Shown here in pieces: positions 17,927 through 28,800 of a stretch of 64,000 nt of DNA. The translations under genes were made by a program, and so were the position numbers. Each line of letters opens with the position of its first letter. Within the stretch, counting starts at the first letter, position 1. The notes beneath the pieces are model-generated. The model was not told the DNA's origin and did no database searches. It worked only from the letters and a program-made list of their open reading frames with translations. Source of the stretch: Sphingobacterium hotanense. GTDB lineage: Bacteria > Bacteroidota > Bacteroidia > Sphingobacteriales > Sphingobacteriaceae. The stretch spans positions 2,604,001 to 2,668,000 of the forward strand of contig NZ_CP030848.1 in assembly GCF_008274825.1 (NCBI RefSeq). Reading direction: 5' to 3'.

Positions 17927-20900
17927 ATGCTGCCACTATATCTCAGTATAGAAGGACTATACTCCTATCAAGAAAAACAAGAAATAGATTTTACTCAACT
18001 GACCGAATCGGGTCTATTTGGCATATTCGGAACCGTTGGGTCTGGAAAGTCCTCCATTCTGGAGGCGATAAGTTTCGCCCTATTCGGTGATACAGAGAGG
18101 TTGAATAAAACCGATAAGCGGGCTTATAATATGATGAACCTGAAGTCCAATCAAACACTGATTGTATTTGAGTTCCTCAATTTTGAGAATAAGAAATATC
18201 GTTTCGTAGCCCAGTGGAAACGTCGTAAGAATTTTGAAGACACGACGACGATTGAACGTACTGCTTATGAGTGGAAAGATGAGAATTGGATCCCCATGGA
18301 CTCTGCTGATGGTGCAAAGGTGACCAACCTTTCCTATTCCAATTTCCGAAGAACGATTATCATCCCGCAAGGACAGTTCAAAGAGTTCTTAGAGCTTAAG
18401 GGTAAAGACCGTTCAGAAATGATGAAGGAGATTTTTAACCTTAATAAGTTTGACTTGGGTCCTAAAGTGGGGATGCTGCAAGCACAAAACAATCGTAAGC
18501 TAGAGAATATGCGAGGGGCACTTTCCGGATTCGAAAGTATTTCTGCCGAAGCCTTGAGCTTAAAAAAGAAAGAAGTAGAGGAAGCAAAAGAAAGCCTGGA
18601 AATAACCAAACAGGGATATCAGGAACTCTTGCAGAAAGTCCAATCCCTACAGGAGTATAAGGACAAACAAAACGAACTGCAATCGAAGTCTAGCCAATAT
18701 CAGGAACTATCGAGCAAGAAAGAAAAGGTAAAGCAACAAGAGGAAGAACTTAATCGTTATGAGAAGACTTCCAATGCATTCCGCGAACCGTTGAATCAAA
18801 TTCAATCGCTAAATATCGATCGTGAATCGCTTATTCATAAAATAGAGAACTTTCAAGCTAGCAAAGAGCGTCAATCGCAAGAGATTGATGTATTAGAGAA
18901 AGAAATCCAAGATATTCAAAAGGATTATTTAGGAATAAATACGCTTCGCGCAAAAGCTGAAGACTACAAACACCTCCTACAGATAAAAGAGAACGATAAG
19001 AAAGAAATTGAGTTGCAGCATCGTTTAACGAAGGGTGATCCGATTGTCATTAAAGCGAAGGCTACAGAAGATATTGTTACCAACAAACTTGCTGAACTAG
19101 AGAAACAGCTGGAAATATTGAAAGCTGAGAAGATCGATACAACGCAGCTAATTGATATGGAAAAATGGTATCAGCGTAAGGAAAGTATACAGCAACAAGA
19201 GAAGCAGCTGCAAGATCAGCTTCAGGCTGCCCAAGCGCAAATAGCAGAAGAGCTTTCGATCATTACCTCTGCTGGATATCTGGAAAGTAATTGGGAGCAA
19301 ATGTTGAGCAATGAGCTTAATCTGATCGAACAACAGATGTTGAAGCAGCGCGATCAAGAGACTCACTTAAAGGTACAGGCTCGTCTGGCTGGGTTCGCGA
19401 ATGATTTGCAGAATGGACTGCCCTGTCCCCTTTGCGGTGCGTTGGACCATCCTCAACCTATGCAATCTGCGTATGTAAATGAAGAACTTGACTCAAATGA
19501 GCGCTTAAAGAATGAGCTAGAGCAAAGCAAGCGTGATTTCTTGCAGGTGAGGGACAAACTGACGAAGTGCAATGTCGCGTTAATTGGCAAAAGAAATTCA
19601 GAGTCGCAATTGCTAAAAACGCTCGAGCAGTTGCAAGACTCTCTAGCTGCGCATATTGCGACGTTCGAATGGACAGGATATTCAACGGAAGATAGCAGCG
19701 CGTTCGAAGCACAAAAACAGAAGTTGAAGCTGAATGAAGAACAGTCTTCCAATCTTGAACTTCAGATTAAGCAGCAGCGTGAGGAGCTACAGCGAACGCA
19801 GGCAAGTATCAGCAGATTTGAAAAAGAATTGGATAGCATCCGCAATGAGATGGCTGTCGTGCAAGGATTGAGCATACACAACAAAGGTTTGCTACAGCAA
19901 ATACAATGGGAAGAATTTAAAGATATTGCTATCGATGAGATCAGACATGATAAGCTAAATCTTGATAACCGTATTATCTATATTGAGAGCACGTACCTTC
20001 AGCTAACGCAAAAAATCAATACGTTCAAGACAAAGCTTGCCGAGATCGTTGGGCAGTATAATACTTCAAAAGAACAACTAAGCATTTATAATCAGCAAAT
20101 AAAAGCACGTCAAGAGCAGTTGGCGAAACTATTGAAGGAGTTCCAATTCAACGATATTACGGAGGTACAACAGATTATTAGACGTTCGATTCCTGTAGAG
20201 CAATATAGGCAAGAAATACAGCAGTTCTATATCCGTTTGGAGGTTTTAGAATCGCAGATTGCTTCTTTGAACGAGTATTTATCCAGCAAGGCGTTTACAG
20301 AAGAAGAGCTTGAAACAACGGCAGATCTATTTGCACTGAAGAAGGAAGAGTTAGAATTACAGCTCGCTTTAACGGGTGCTCTAGAAAAGGAACTCTCATT
20401 TATAACGGTCGAGTTTGGCAAGAAAGAAAAATTATTGGAGGAGTTTGAAAAACTGTCGAACAGAGGGAGTAACTTGAAGACATTGGAGAATCTGTTTAAA
20501 GGAAATGGTTTCGTGAATTATATTTCCAGCATTCATTTGAGGCAAATGTGCGAAATGGCAAATCATCGTTTCCATCGCCTAACGAGAAATCAATTAAGTC
20601 TGACGGTTAATGAAAACAATGAGTTCGAAGTGATTGATTACCTAAATGACGGTCATCGTCGTTCAGTGAAAACGCTTTCCGGAGGTCAGTCATTCCAAGC
20701 ATCCCTATGTCTGGCATTGGCGCTAGCCGAGAATATTCAATCGCTGAATAAAGCGGATCGTAACTTCTTCTTTATCGATGAGGGTTTTGGAACGCAGGAT
20801 GCCGACAGTATCAATACGGTATTTGACACATTACAGTATTTACATCAGGAAAACCGCGTAGTAGGTATCATATCGCACGTTGAGGAGCTAAAAGAACGTA

Positions 20901-20968
20901 TTCCGAGCTCGATTACGATCGTAAAAGATCATGAAAAAGGTAGTCGCGTTTCGCATTCTATCAACTAA
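17927..20968 (+). CDS. sbcC: Exonuclease SbcCD subunit C (Rad50-like ATPase)
   Basis: 1013 residues. Walker A GTVGSGKSS lies near residue 35; long coiled coils flank a zinc hook LPCPLCGALDHPQP near residue 500; the C-terminal half of the ATPase has the signature LSGGQSFQASLCLALALAE and Walker B NFFFIDEGFGTQD. The length is usual for SbcC. The coding DNA is Gln/Glu/Lys rich as expected for coiled coil. A hairpin terminator follows the stop by 16 bases. Confidence 0.96.
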   Translation: MLPLYLSIEGLYSYQEKQEIDFTQLTESGLFGIFGTVGSGKSSILEAISFALFGDTERLNKTDKRAYNMMNLKSNQTLIVFEFLNFENKKYRFVAQWKRRKNFEDTTTIERTAYEWKDENWIPMDSADGAKVTNLSYSNFRRTIIIPQGQFKEFLELKGKDRSEMMKEIFNLNKFDLGPKVGMLQAQNNRKLENMRGALSGFESISAEALSLKKKEVEEAKESLEITKQGYQELLQKVQSLQEYKDKQNELQSKSSQYQELSSKKEKVKQQEEELNRYEKTSNAFREPLNQIQSLNIDRESLIHKIENFQASKERQSQEIDVLEKEIQDIQKDYLGINTLRAKAEDYKHLLQIKENDKKEIELQHRLTKGDPIVIKAKATEDIVTNKLAELEKQLEILKAEKIDTTQLIDMEKWYQRKESIQQQEKQLQDQLQAAQAQIAEELSIITSAGYLESNWEQMLSNELNLIEQQMLKQRDQETHLKVQARLAGFANDLQNGLPCPLCGALDHPQPMQSAYVNEELDSNERLKNELEQSKRDFLQVRDKLTKCNVALIGKRNSESQLLKTLEQLQDSLAAHIATFEWTGYSTEDSSAFEAQKQKLKLNEEQSSNLELQIKQQREELQRTQASISRFEKELDSIRNEMAVVQGLSIHNKGLLQQIQWEEFKDIAIDEIRHDKLNLDNRIIYIESTYLQLTQKINTFKTKLAEIVGQYNTSKEQLSIYNQQIKARQEQLAKLLKEFQFNDITEVQQIIRRSIPVEQYRQEIQQFYIRLEVLESQIASLNEYLSSKAFTEEELETTADLFALKKEELELQLALTGALEKELSFITVEFGKKEKLLEEFEKLSNRGSNLKTLENLFKGNGFVNYISSIHLRQMCEMANHRFHRLTRNQLSLTVNENNEFEVIDYLNDGHRRSVKTLSGGQSFQASLCLALALAENIQSLNKADRNFFFIDEGFGTQDADSINTVFDTLQYLHQENRVVGIISHVEELKERIPSSITIVKDHEKGSRVSHSIN

Positions 20969-20984
20969 ATTCATTAAAATATGA

Positions 20985-21010
20985 AAGGCCCCGCATCACT
21001 GCGGGACCTT
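20985..21010. terminator. Hairpin terminator after sbcC
   Basis: AAGG-C-CCCGCA (20985-20995) pairs with TGCGGG-A-CCTT (21000-21010) around a 4-nt loop with one mismatch. No T-run of length follows, so efficiency is uncertain. Confidence 0.55.
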
Positions 21011-21075
21011 CATCAATTAAACATATAACCACTAACTAATATATAACCTTTAAAACTTACCGTTTTAATTATGAA

Positions 21076-21591
21076 CTATACTTTGTCTGTTAACTCATCT
21101 GTAGTTTCAACAGGTTTAAAGTTGCCTTTTCCTCCTTTGCGGTGTTCTTTTCGTGGCGACTTTTCAAAACGTTGTTTTCTTTCAGCCAACTTATTTTTAT
21201 AAATTTCTTTCTGCTCCGCTGTCAAAAGATTCTCAAATGCCTGGCGGTCGGCTTTCATTTCATTCATACGAGCCTGACGCTCCGCCTTACGAGCTTCAGC
21301 TTTCGCCTTCCACTCCTGCGCTTGGGTTAAATGGTAAGCATAAACATCTTTTTTCTGCTTATCCGTAAATTTCAACTCTTTATCTAAGCGATCCGTTTTA
21401 GCCTGCGCAATTTCTTCTGCTGTTTTATTCATGATAGCACCATGACGTTTCATATGCATACGACCTTTGCGTTCTTGGCGAACTTCTTTCGTTTTCGGAT
21501 CTTTGTTATCGATTTCTGTATTTGTACTTTGTGCGTATGTAAGACCTGTTAATCCAGCCATAAATACTGCCATGCTTAATAACTTTTTCAT
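21076..21591 (-). CDS. Spy/CpxP-like or DUF4890-type periplasmic protein
   Basis: 171 residues with a signal peptide (MKKLLSMAVFMAGLTGLTYAQ). The mature protein is one long charged helix set, with the repeated LTxxQ-like motifs KFTDKQKKDVYAYHL and LLTAEQKEIYKNKL that define Spy/CpxP chaperone relatives, and a basic tail (RKEHRKGGKGNFK). A role as a periplasmic stress chaperone or metal sensor by analogy is possible, but similarity is in composition and motif only. It is monocistronic; its upstream region (21592-21788) holds no gene. Confidence 0.75.
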   Translation of the reverse strand: MKKLLSMAVFMAGLTGLTYAQSTNTEIDNKDPKTKEVRQERKGRMHMKRHGAIMNKTAEEIAQAKTDRLDKELKFTDKQKKDVYAYHLTQAQEWKAKAEARKAERQARMNEMKADRQAFENLLTAEQKEIYKNKLAERKQRFEKSPRKEHRKGGKGNFKPVETTDELTDKV

Positions 21592-21788
21592 AGGAACGAT
21601 ATTTTAATTGTTCAACTTATATTCTTTTGATATTCTTTAATCTCAATAGTTTAATTGACAATTGTTAAAAGCTGTTAAATTAAATATAGTACCTGCAGGT
21701 AGAGCTTTTTTCATTGTCTTTGTATGGATAAGAGTGGAAATTGGGCTGATAAGTTTAATGCCGGGGAAGTTAAAAAGTGTTAAGTAAA

Positions 21789-21819
21789 AAAAGCCGCCTG
21801 TCAGAAACAGGCGGCTTTT
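21789..21819 (-). terminator. Intrinsic terminator of htpG
   Basis: AAAAGCCGCCTGT (21789-21801) pairs with ACAGGCGGCTTTT (21807-21819), 5-nt loop, poly-T on both sides. It follows the htpG stop by 26 bases. Confidence 0.88.
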
Positions 21820-21844
21820 GTTTTATAGAGACTAAATCTAGCTT

Positions 21845-23734
21845 TTAGATCATCTCAACGCTACGTTTAACAAAAGCAGTTAGGTCTGCTCCGGTCAATA
21901 AGCCTCTTGACAATAATGCTAAATCAAAAGCTTGCTTCGCTAATTTTTCGCCGTCCTCTTCAGAGGCGTCTACGATACGTTTCACCAATGGGTGGTTTCC
22001 ATTGACAGTAACTTTGTAGTTATCAGGCAAGTTGCCGTAGAAGCCCATACCTCCACCTGTTTTCGCCATATCTTTCATACGACGCATGAACTCGTCTAAA
22101 GTCACCGATACAGGAAGATCGTTTTCATTTAAAGCATCCACTTCCACCTTCATATCCGCTCTAGAGATTGCTTTTTCAAACGTCTCACTAACCTTTTTGC
22201 TTTGCTCTTCAGATAGACTCAGTTCAATCTTCTCGTCTTTTTCGATCAGTTTATCGATGATATCGGCATCCACACGTTTCAGTTGCACCTTCTCTCCTCC
22301 TTTTTGTTCAAGGAATCCTGCGAAGTGTGTATCTAATGGACCATTCAGATTCAATACATCATAACCCTTTGCCAAGGCTGGAGCAATGAAACTATCTTGT
22401 TGTGCCTTGTCATTGGTGTACAAGTAAACGATATTTCCATTTTTGTCTACTTGGATATCTTTTACCTTCTCATAGAACTCTTTGATGGTATAAGAAGCAT
22501 CCTGTGTATCCTGCAATAAACAGAAATCTATCGCCTTCTCTGCGAATTTCTCATCGCTTAGCATACCGTATTTAATGAAAAGACCGATATCATTCCATTT
22601 CTCTTCAAAGCCTTTGCGATCCGATTTAAAGATCTCCTGCAGCTTATCAGCAACCTTTTTAGTGATGTAGTTATTGATCTTCTTCACATTGCTATCCGCC
22701 TGTAGGAAAGAGCGCGATACGTTCAATGGAATATCCGGAGAGTCAATCACCCCGTGTAATAGCATTAAGAACTCTGGAACGATATCTTTTACCTCGTCGG
22801 TAATAAATACTTGTCTAGAATATAATTTGATCTTGTTGCGCTGAATCTCTAAATCGTTCTTGATCTTAGGGAAGTACAAAATACCCGTCAAATTGAACGG
22901 ATAATCTACATTTAAGTGAATCCAGAACAAAGGTTCATCCATCGCATATGGATATAACTCACGATAGAAATCTAAATAATCCTGATCAGTTAATTCCGAT
23001 GGCGATTTCGTCCATGCTGGATTGGTATTGTTGATGATATTATCGACTTCAACAGTCTTATATTTTGGTTTTCCCTCTTCGTCTTCTCCGTCAGGTTCCT
23101 GAGTAGACTTCGTTCCGAAACGAATTGGAATTGGTAAAAACTTCGCATACTTATCTAAAATCTCCTGGATTCTAGATTTGTTCAAGAACTCCGTAGAATC
23201 TTCGTTGATATGAAGGATAACATCCGTTCCGCGGCTAGTTCTGCTACCAGTTGAGATCTCATAGGTTGTACTACCATCACAAGTCCAGTGTGCCGGTTCA
23301 GCACCTTCTTGGTAAGATAGCGACTCAATCTCTACGCGATCAGCAACCATAAACGCTGAATAGAAGCCCAATCCAAAGCGACCAATGATTTCATTTGCGT
23401 CATTCGCCTCTTTAAACTTCTCCATGAACTCCGTTGCACCTGAAAAAGCAATCTGGTTAATATACTTCTTAATTTCCTCGGCAGTCATCCCGATACCATT
23501 ATCTGAAATAGTAATCGTCTTTGCTGTTTCATCAAACTTAACATCTACAGTTAAATCCCCTACCTCACCAGCAAACTGACCTAAGGAACCTAGGCGTTTA
23601 ATTTTTTGAGATGCATCAACCGCGTTTGAGACTAGCTCGCGTAAAAAGATCTCATTGTCCGAGTATAAAAACTTTTTGATTACCGGAAAAATGTTCTCGG
23701 TATGAATGGAAATTGTACCTTTTTCTTCTTGCAT
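21845..23734 (-). CDS. htpG: Molecular chaperone HtpG (Hsp90)
   Basis: 629 residues, full length. The GHKL ATPase domain includes NIFPVIKKFLYSDNEIFLRELVSNA (N-box), DNGIGM and GRFGLGFYSAF, followed by the middle domain (catalytic Arg region LPLNVSRSFLQ) and the C-terminal dimerisation domain. It is the bacterial Hsp90 acting in the cytoplasm on unfolded clients. The gene is divergent from the SUFU-like gene over a 153-bp shared upstream region; no clear heat-shock operator was recognised there. Confidence 0.98.
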   Translation of the reverse strand: MQEEKGTISIHTENIFPVIKKFLYSDNEIFLRELVSNAVDASQKIKRLGSLGQFAGEVGDLTVDVKFDETAKTITISDNGIGMTAEEIKKYINQIAFSGATEFMEKFKEANDANEIIGRFGLGFYSAFMVADRVEIESLSYQEGAEPAHWTCDGSTTYEISTGSRTSRGTDVILHINEDSTEFLNKSRIQEILDKYAKFLPIPIRFGTKSTQEPDGEDEEGKPKYKTVEVDNIINNTNPAWTKSPSELTDQDYLDFYRELYPYAMDEPLFWIHLNVDYPFNLTGILYFPKIKNDLEIQRNKIKLYSRQVFITDEVKDIVPEFLMLLHGVIDSPDIPLNVSRSFLQADSNVKKINNYITKKVADKLQEIFKSDRKGFEEKWNDIGLFIKYGMLSDEKFAEKAIDFCLLQDTQDASYTIKEFYEKVKDIQVDKNGNIVYLYTNDKAQQDSFIAPALAKGYDVLNLNGPLDTHFAGFLEQKGGEKVQLKRVDADIIDKLIEKDEKIELSLSEEQSKKVSETFEKAISRADMKVEVDALNENDLPVSVTLDEFMRRMKDMAKTGGGMGFYGNLPDNYKVTVNGNHPLVKRIVDASEEDGEKLAKQAFDLALLSRGLLTGADLTAFVKRSVEMI

Positions 23735-23858
23735 ATGCTATATATGATTTATCGTTTTTTATTATAAATAATTCTCCGTTAGTGCATATCAATAGGCATT
23801 CCATTGTGTTTTTTAAGTCATTTTGACAGCTAAAACTGCAATTATTACATAAAACCCT

Positions 23859-23866
23859 AAATTTGC
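23859..23866 (+). promoter_or_regulatory. Putative -7 box TAAATTTG for the SUFU-like gene
   Basis: Exact match to TAnnTTTG, 21 bases before the ATG at 23888. A -33 element at the usual distance is not evident. Confidence 0.55.
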
Positions 23867-23887
23867 GTGTAAACAAGACTGAAGAGC

Positions 23888-24457
23888 ATGCTTTTTAAGA
23901 AACCCGACTTTTTAAAATCTCCTATTGAACGCTATAGACAATCCATCGAAGAACGAATGCAGTCAAAGGCTCAGATTTTTAGGGAAAAGAGCGCACAGAA
24001 AAAACTCCTCTTTGTTTATACATTGGCATTCCCTCAAACTGAAGATCGCTTGATAACCGCATTTTCCTATGGCGTTTCCTTCGCCAGCCATCCTGAACGA
24101 TTGCAGCAAGTGGAATTATGCCTACAGGTGGCATCCAATGAAATGAACTGGGTTCATATTGTCGGGTATTTAGCAAATCAACTTAGAACAGACTGCCCAT
24201 TCAGAAAGGGAGAAATAATTAAGATTGGTCAACAAATTAGTCCTGATTCTGAGATGGATGCTTTTGTCGTTTCAGAAGTTCAGTTTCTTGACGATACCAG
24301 TTTAATTTATGACAGCAAGAAATCAAAAGGCATCGAGTTAGTTCAACTAATCCCGATTTATCAATCCGAGATTATTACCATTCAAAAGCTGGGAATAGAA
24401 AGTTTTCTCCAAGCCATCAAAACTCATCAACAGCAAGTTAATAGAAAGGCTATTTAA
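23888..24457 (+). CDS. Suppressor-of-fused (SUFU)-domain-like protein
   Basis: 189 residues, no signal peptide. The central and C-terminal pattern CPFRKGEIIKIGQQISPDSEMDAFVVSEVQFLDD...IELVQLIPIYQSEIITIQKLGIESFLQAI resembles the bacterial SUFU domain, in which a ligand-like surface ends in a 'P(I/L)...E...G...FL' region. Bacterial SUFU proteins are often linked to polymorphic toxin immunity, but no toxin gene is adjacent here: the neighbours are htpG (divergent) and a DUF4397 lipoprotein. Assignment is from memory of the motif pattern, so moderate. Confidence 0.6.
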   Translation: MLFKKPDFLKSPIERYRQSIEERMQSKAQIFREKSAQKKLLFVYTLAFPQTEDRLITAFSYGVSFASHPERLQQVELCLQVASNEMNWVHIVGYLANQLRTDCPFRKGEIIKIGQQISPDSEMDAFVVSEVQFLDDTSLIYDSKKSKGIELVQLIPIYQSEIITIQKLGIESFLQAIKTHQQQVNRKAI

Positions 24458-24543
24458 TTTTTTTTTCATTGTATTGTAGCGTAATGATTGACGCTTCCGT
24501 ATTGTTGTTGAACGTTCAAAAAAATGATTGACAGCAGAATAAT

Positions 24544-25239
24544 ATGAAAAACATGAAAAATACGCATTTTTTAATCGTGATAGTGTTAGCCATCTTCACA
24601 ATGAGTAGCTGTTTGAAAGATGATGCACAACCAACGCCACAAGCAATTGTAACTTTATTAAACTCATATCCAGACGCATCTGACGTTTACTACCAAATGG
24701 ATGGACGTATAATCAATAATGTTAGCTTTCCATATAAGACATATACTTCATTTCGCGCTTTCCCAGGAAGCAAGCGTTTAGAGGTGATGAGCCGCATGGA
24801 CAATAAGATGTTAATTGATACCACAATGAACTACGCAGATTCAACATTCTATACGGGCTATGTGTATGGTGCAGTTGGAAAACCAAAGTTCATCAGAACG
24901 ACAGATTCGCCAGTTGAAAACTTAGGCGAAAAGGCTGCAGCACGCTTCGTACATCTTGGAAATGGAGTAGCAAAAGTTACATTCCAAATTGGAGATCAAG
25001 AAGTGCCAGCTTTTAAAGATCGCATACAGGAAAATAAAAACACCGTGTCGGAAGCACAGATATTCCGTCCGATTAATACAGGAACTTTCAAGGTTACTGC
25101 GAAAGATGAGCAAGGAAACATCCTTGCAGAGCGAGAAGACATCGTTTTCAAAAAAGGTCTATATTATACCTTTGCCCTAATGGGGACAAAAGGTGACTCG
25201 GAAAAGCCGCTATATATAGGGTATTTATCCGCAGAGTAA
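24544..25239 (+). CDS. DUF4397 lipoprotein
   Basis: 231 residues. A lipoprotein signal ends at Cys22 (FTMSSCLKDD). The rest matches DUF4397: VTLLNSYPDASDVYYQMDGRII...FPYKTYTSFRAFPGSKRLEV, then a second beta-rich part beginning AARFVHLGNG. Such proteins are outer-membrane or surface lipoproteins of Bacteroidota with unknown function. The start at 24544 is the first of two nearby Met codons; the second (three codons on) would work equally well. A hairpin terminator follows. Confidence 0.85.
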   Translation: MKNMKNTHFLIVIVLAIFTMSSCLKDDAQPTPQAIVTLLNSYPDASDVYYQMDGRIINNVSFPYKTYTSFRAFPGSKRLEVMSRMDNKMLIDTTMNYADSTFYTGYVYGAVGKPKFIRTTDSPVENLGEKAAARFVHLGNGVAKVTFQIGDQEVPAFKDRIQENKNTVSEAQIFRPINTGTFKVTAKDEQGNILAEREDIVFKKGLYYTFALMGTKGDSEKPLYIGYLSAE

Positions 25240-25269
25240 GGCAGCTTTACAATACATCCATAATTTGGA

Positions 25270-25292
25270 AGGCCCATATTTTATGGGCTTTT
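25270..25292 (+). terminator. Hairpin terminator after the DUF4397 gene
   Basis: GCCCATA (25272-25278) pairs with TATGGGC (25282-25288), then TTTTC. The next gene's promoter box begins just behind it. Confidence 0.75.
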
Positions 25293-25294
25293 CT

Positions 25295-25302
25295 TATTTT
25301 TG
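25295..25302 (+). promoter_or_regulatory. Putative -7 box TATTTTTG
   Basis: Exact TAnnTTTG match, 18 bases before the ATG at 25321; being right after a terminator supports use as the gene's own promoter. Confidence 0.55.
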
Positions 25303-25320
25303 CTATTGTAAACAAAAAAC

Positions 25321-25797
25321 ATGAACCTATCTAAACCACAAGTCGACGAGTCCTTTCGCGTGTTGCACAAAAAAGCACATGAGTTTGTTACGGATCAGCA
25401 TGAAATCCTAACAGAAGACTTCTCTTTTGGAGCTTATGATCAATACAGCTTAGACACAGAGAAATCCAATATTAGTTTTGTCAAAGATGGCGAAGAAGTC
25501 CTGAAAGCAGGATATCAAGCAGTTGGCTACTTGGATGAGAACAGTGGCTTATGGACTTGGCGTTGGGCTAATCCGGCAATATCATCAGTGGAAATGGAAG
25601 AGCTAGACATCATCAAAAACTATGGAGAATTCTTTAGTTATGGTTTGCTAACTCAGGCGGAATGGCCCGCAACAGAAGGCGACGCTTGGGCAGTCACCGC
25701 AATTGCTGCCTATCTTCGTGGCGGTAAAGGAATTTTCAAAATACAGATCGATGGCACGCCCCATTTTGTTTATTTCACGAAATTACTGACCACTTAG
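25321..25797 (+). CDS. DUF6882-like cytoplasmic protein
   Basis: 158 residues, no signal or membrane segment. The pattern FGAYDQYSLDTEKSNISFV...AVGYLDENSGLWTWRWANPAIS and the C-terminal WAVTAIAAYLRGGKGIFKIQIDGTPHFVYF fits what I recall as DUF6882, often a stand-alone protein with a W-x-WAN motif. No known function. It lies between a lipoprotein gene and smc with its own promoter box. Confidence 0.68.
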   Translation: MNLSKPQVDESFRVLHKKAHEFVTDQHEILTEDFSFGAYDQYSLDTEKSNISFVKDGEEVLKAGYQAVGYLDENSGLWTWRWANPAISSVEMEELDIIKNYGEFFSYGLLTQAEWPATEGDAWAVTAIAAYLRGGKGIFKIQIDGTPHFVYFTKLLTT

Positions 25798-25880
25798 CAT
25801 TCAGCAAAATGCGATACTTTCAACAATGGGCGAAATTCACTATTTTCGCAGGATATTTTTTTATACGGAAAACAGTTTAA

Positions 25881-28800
25881 ATGCAGTTAACGAAGTTAGA
25901 AATCAAAGGATTTAAGAGTTTTGGTGACAAGGTTGTAATCAACTTCAATGAAGGCGTAACGGCCATTGTAGGTCCAAACGGATGTGGGAAATCTAATGTT
26001 GTTGATGCCATACGTTGGGTACTAGGGGAGCAAAGCACGCGTACATTGCGTTCAGAAAAGATGGAAAATATCATCTTCAACGGTACAAAGAACCGTAAAG
26101 CTGCCAATCTTGCTGAAGTATCCCTAACTTTTGACAATACTAAAAGTATACTCCCGACGGAATTCACGACGGTAACCATTACAAGAAAGCTATTCCGTAC
26201 CGGCGAAAGTGAATATCGCTTAAATGATGTCAAATGTCGTTTGAAAGATATTACCGATCTATTCCTCGACACTGGAGTTGGTGCTGATACCTACTCGATC
26301 ATCGAATTGAAGATGATTGATGAAATCATCGCCAATAAAGACAATTCGCGCCGAAACCTCTTTGAAGAAGCTTCGGGTATATCAAAATATAAAGTCCGCA
26401 AAAAACAAACCTTAGCGAAGCTTAAGGACACGGAAGCTGACCTCTCCCGCGTTGATGATTTGATGTTCGAAATCAATAAGAATCTAAAGTCTTTAGAAAA
26501 TCAAGCTAAGAAAGCCGATAAATACTTTGCCCTTAAAGAAGAATATCGCGAAGCGAGTATTGGACTTGCCTACTATCGTCTGGAGAACTTCCACAACGAT
26601 CTAGAGCGCATTCAGGAGCAAGAAAACCAACAGAAGGACCAGCTACAGGAAACTGTAACACAGATTGCATCCAAAGAAACTGTTTTACAGACCCAAAAGA
26701 ACGACATCCTTGCCAAAGAGAAAAACCTTGCGACGCAGCAGAAGATTACTCACGAGTATATCAACAAGATCCGCGCATTAGAATCAGATGAAAAACTGAA
26801 GAATGCGAAGATGATCCATTTACAGGAAAAGGAAACTCGTTTAAATAATGATATCGCAACTGATAATCAACAACTCACTCAAATAGAGTACAGTGTAAAA
26901 CGCTTGAACGAAGAGCTATTCGAAGAGCAGAACAAGCTTGATGATATCAAACAAGACTTAGAAAACAATAAACAAGAGGTCGAAGAGCTCCGCGGACAAC
27001 AACAATCTGCAAAAGGAAAACTCGACAGCTTTACGAGGGATAATGCTGAACTACAGAACAATATCTACCGTTTAGAAAAAGACATTGCTGTCTTAGGTAT
27101 CCAAAAAGACGCTTTAGAGCAAGAATCCTTACGTACTGCTAATGACGCTATCGCAAAAGAAGCTGAACTCAATCAGTTCAGTCTTGTGGTTGCAGAATTG
27201 GAAGAACGCGTCAATATCCAACAAGAACAGTTTGACGCTGCAATTCATACAGAAGAGCAATTACAGCAACAGATTCAACAGACGGAAGATAATATCCGTC
27301 AATATACGAGCGAACTTAACAGAGAATCTCGCGTTGTAGATGCGAAACAAAACGAATACAACCTTACGAAATCCCTTGTCGATAATCTCGAAGGATTCCC
27401 AGAGTCTATTCGATTCTTACGTAAGAATGCGGGCTGGAAGAAGCAATATCCCCTATTCTCGGATATCCTTTTCTGTAAGGAAGATTATCGAGTTGCTATC
27501 GAGAACTTCCTTGAGCCGATCATGAACCATTACGTAGTTGACCTGAAAGAGGATGCTGTAAAAGCAATCAACCTACTTAGTGATTCATCACGTGGTCGGG
27601 CGAACTTCTTCATCCTCGAAGCTGTAAAACAGCTTCCTGCAGCAGAACAAGCTAACAATGACGACAGCCGCCTGATATCGGCAATGGATGTCATATCGGT
27701 TGATGACAAGTTCAAGAGCTTATGCACTATCCTACTCGATGGCGTCTATCTTCTTAAGTCGGAAGATGACATCAGTCTAGAATCTGATTTACCGACTGAT
27801 AATATCACTATACTTCATAAAGACGGTAAGTTTTCCAAAACAAAGCTAGGTCTTTCGGGCGGTTCGGTAGGCTTATTCGAAGGAAAACGCATCGGACGTG
27901 CAAAGAACTTAGAAATTCTTGCAAAAGAGATCAAAACGCTAAATCAGCGTATTCTTGAGTTACAAGAAAACCTACGCGTAGAAAACGAGAAGCTTATCCG
28001 CTTAAAGGGAGGTTCTCAACGAGTTTTCATTGAAGAACAACGTGTACAACTTAATCGCTTGACAAATGAGCTAGTTTCTGTTAAAACCAAACAGGAACAA
28101 TACCAGACATTCATCAACAATAGTCAGAATAGAAAGCAGGATATTGAAACCAAGATCGCCTCTATCCTTGTCGAGCTTGAGAAAGCAGAACCTGAACTTC
28201 AGGACTTTAAACTGAAGGCTTCGACAAATCAAGATGAATTAGTTCTTCTGCAACAGCAATATCAAGATATTTCTGAAATCTTGACAGAAAGATCGGCTGT
28301 TTTTAACAATGCCAATATCAAGTTCCATCAGCAGCAAAGTAAGGTTTCTACCCTATTGAAAGACTTAGAATACCGTGAGCATCAAAAAGATACGTTGCTT
28401 GAACGTATCGAAAAGAACACGCAAGAATTCGATCAAGTGAAGAAAGAGATCATAGAATCTGTCAATAGCGGTTCTAAGGATGAAATCGATCTAGCAGCGA
28501 TGTACGAGCAGAAGGAACTTTATGAGAAAGGACTTAAGGAAATAGAAGAAGAATTTTACGCAAGTCGCCAAGCAATTAACGATCTAGAAGAGAATATCGG
28601 TCAGTTGCGCCGCAACAAAGACATCGCAGATACCATCATCAACGAATATAAAGACAAGAAAACCTCTCTACAGATTGAATTAAACGCACTTAAAGAACGT
28701 TTATCAGTAGAGTTCAACATCGAGTTGCAGGACCTATTGGAGCAGGAAGTTCCGGAAGATCGCCTTCCATTCGAAGAACTACATACCAAGTGCAATAAGT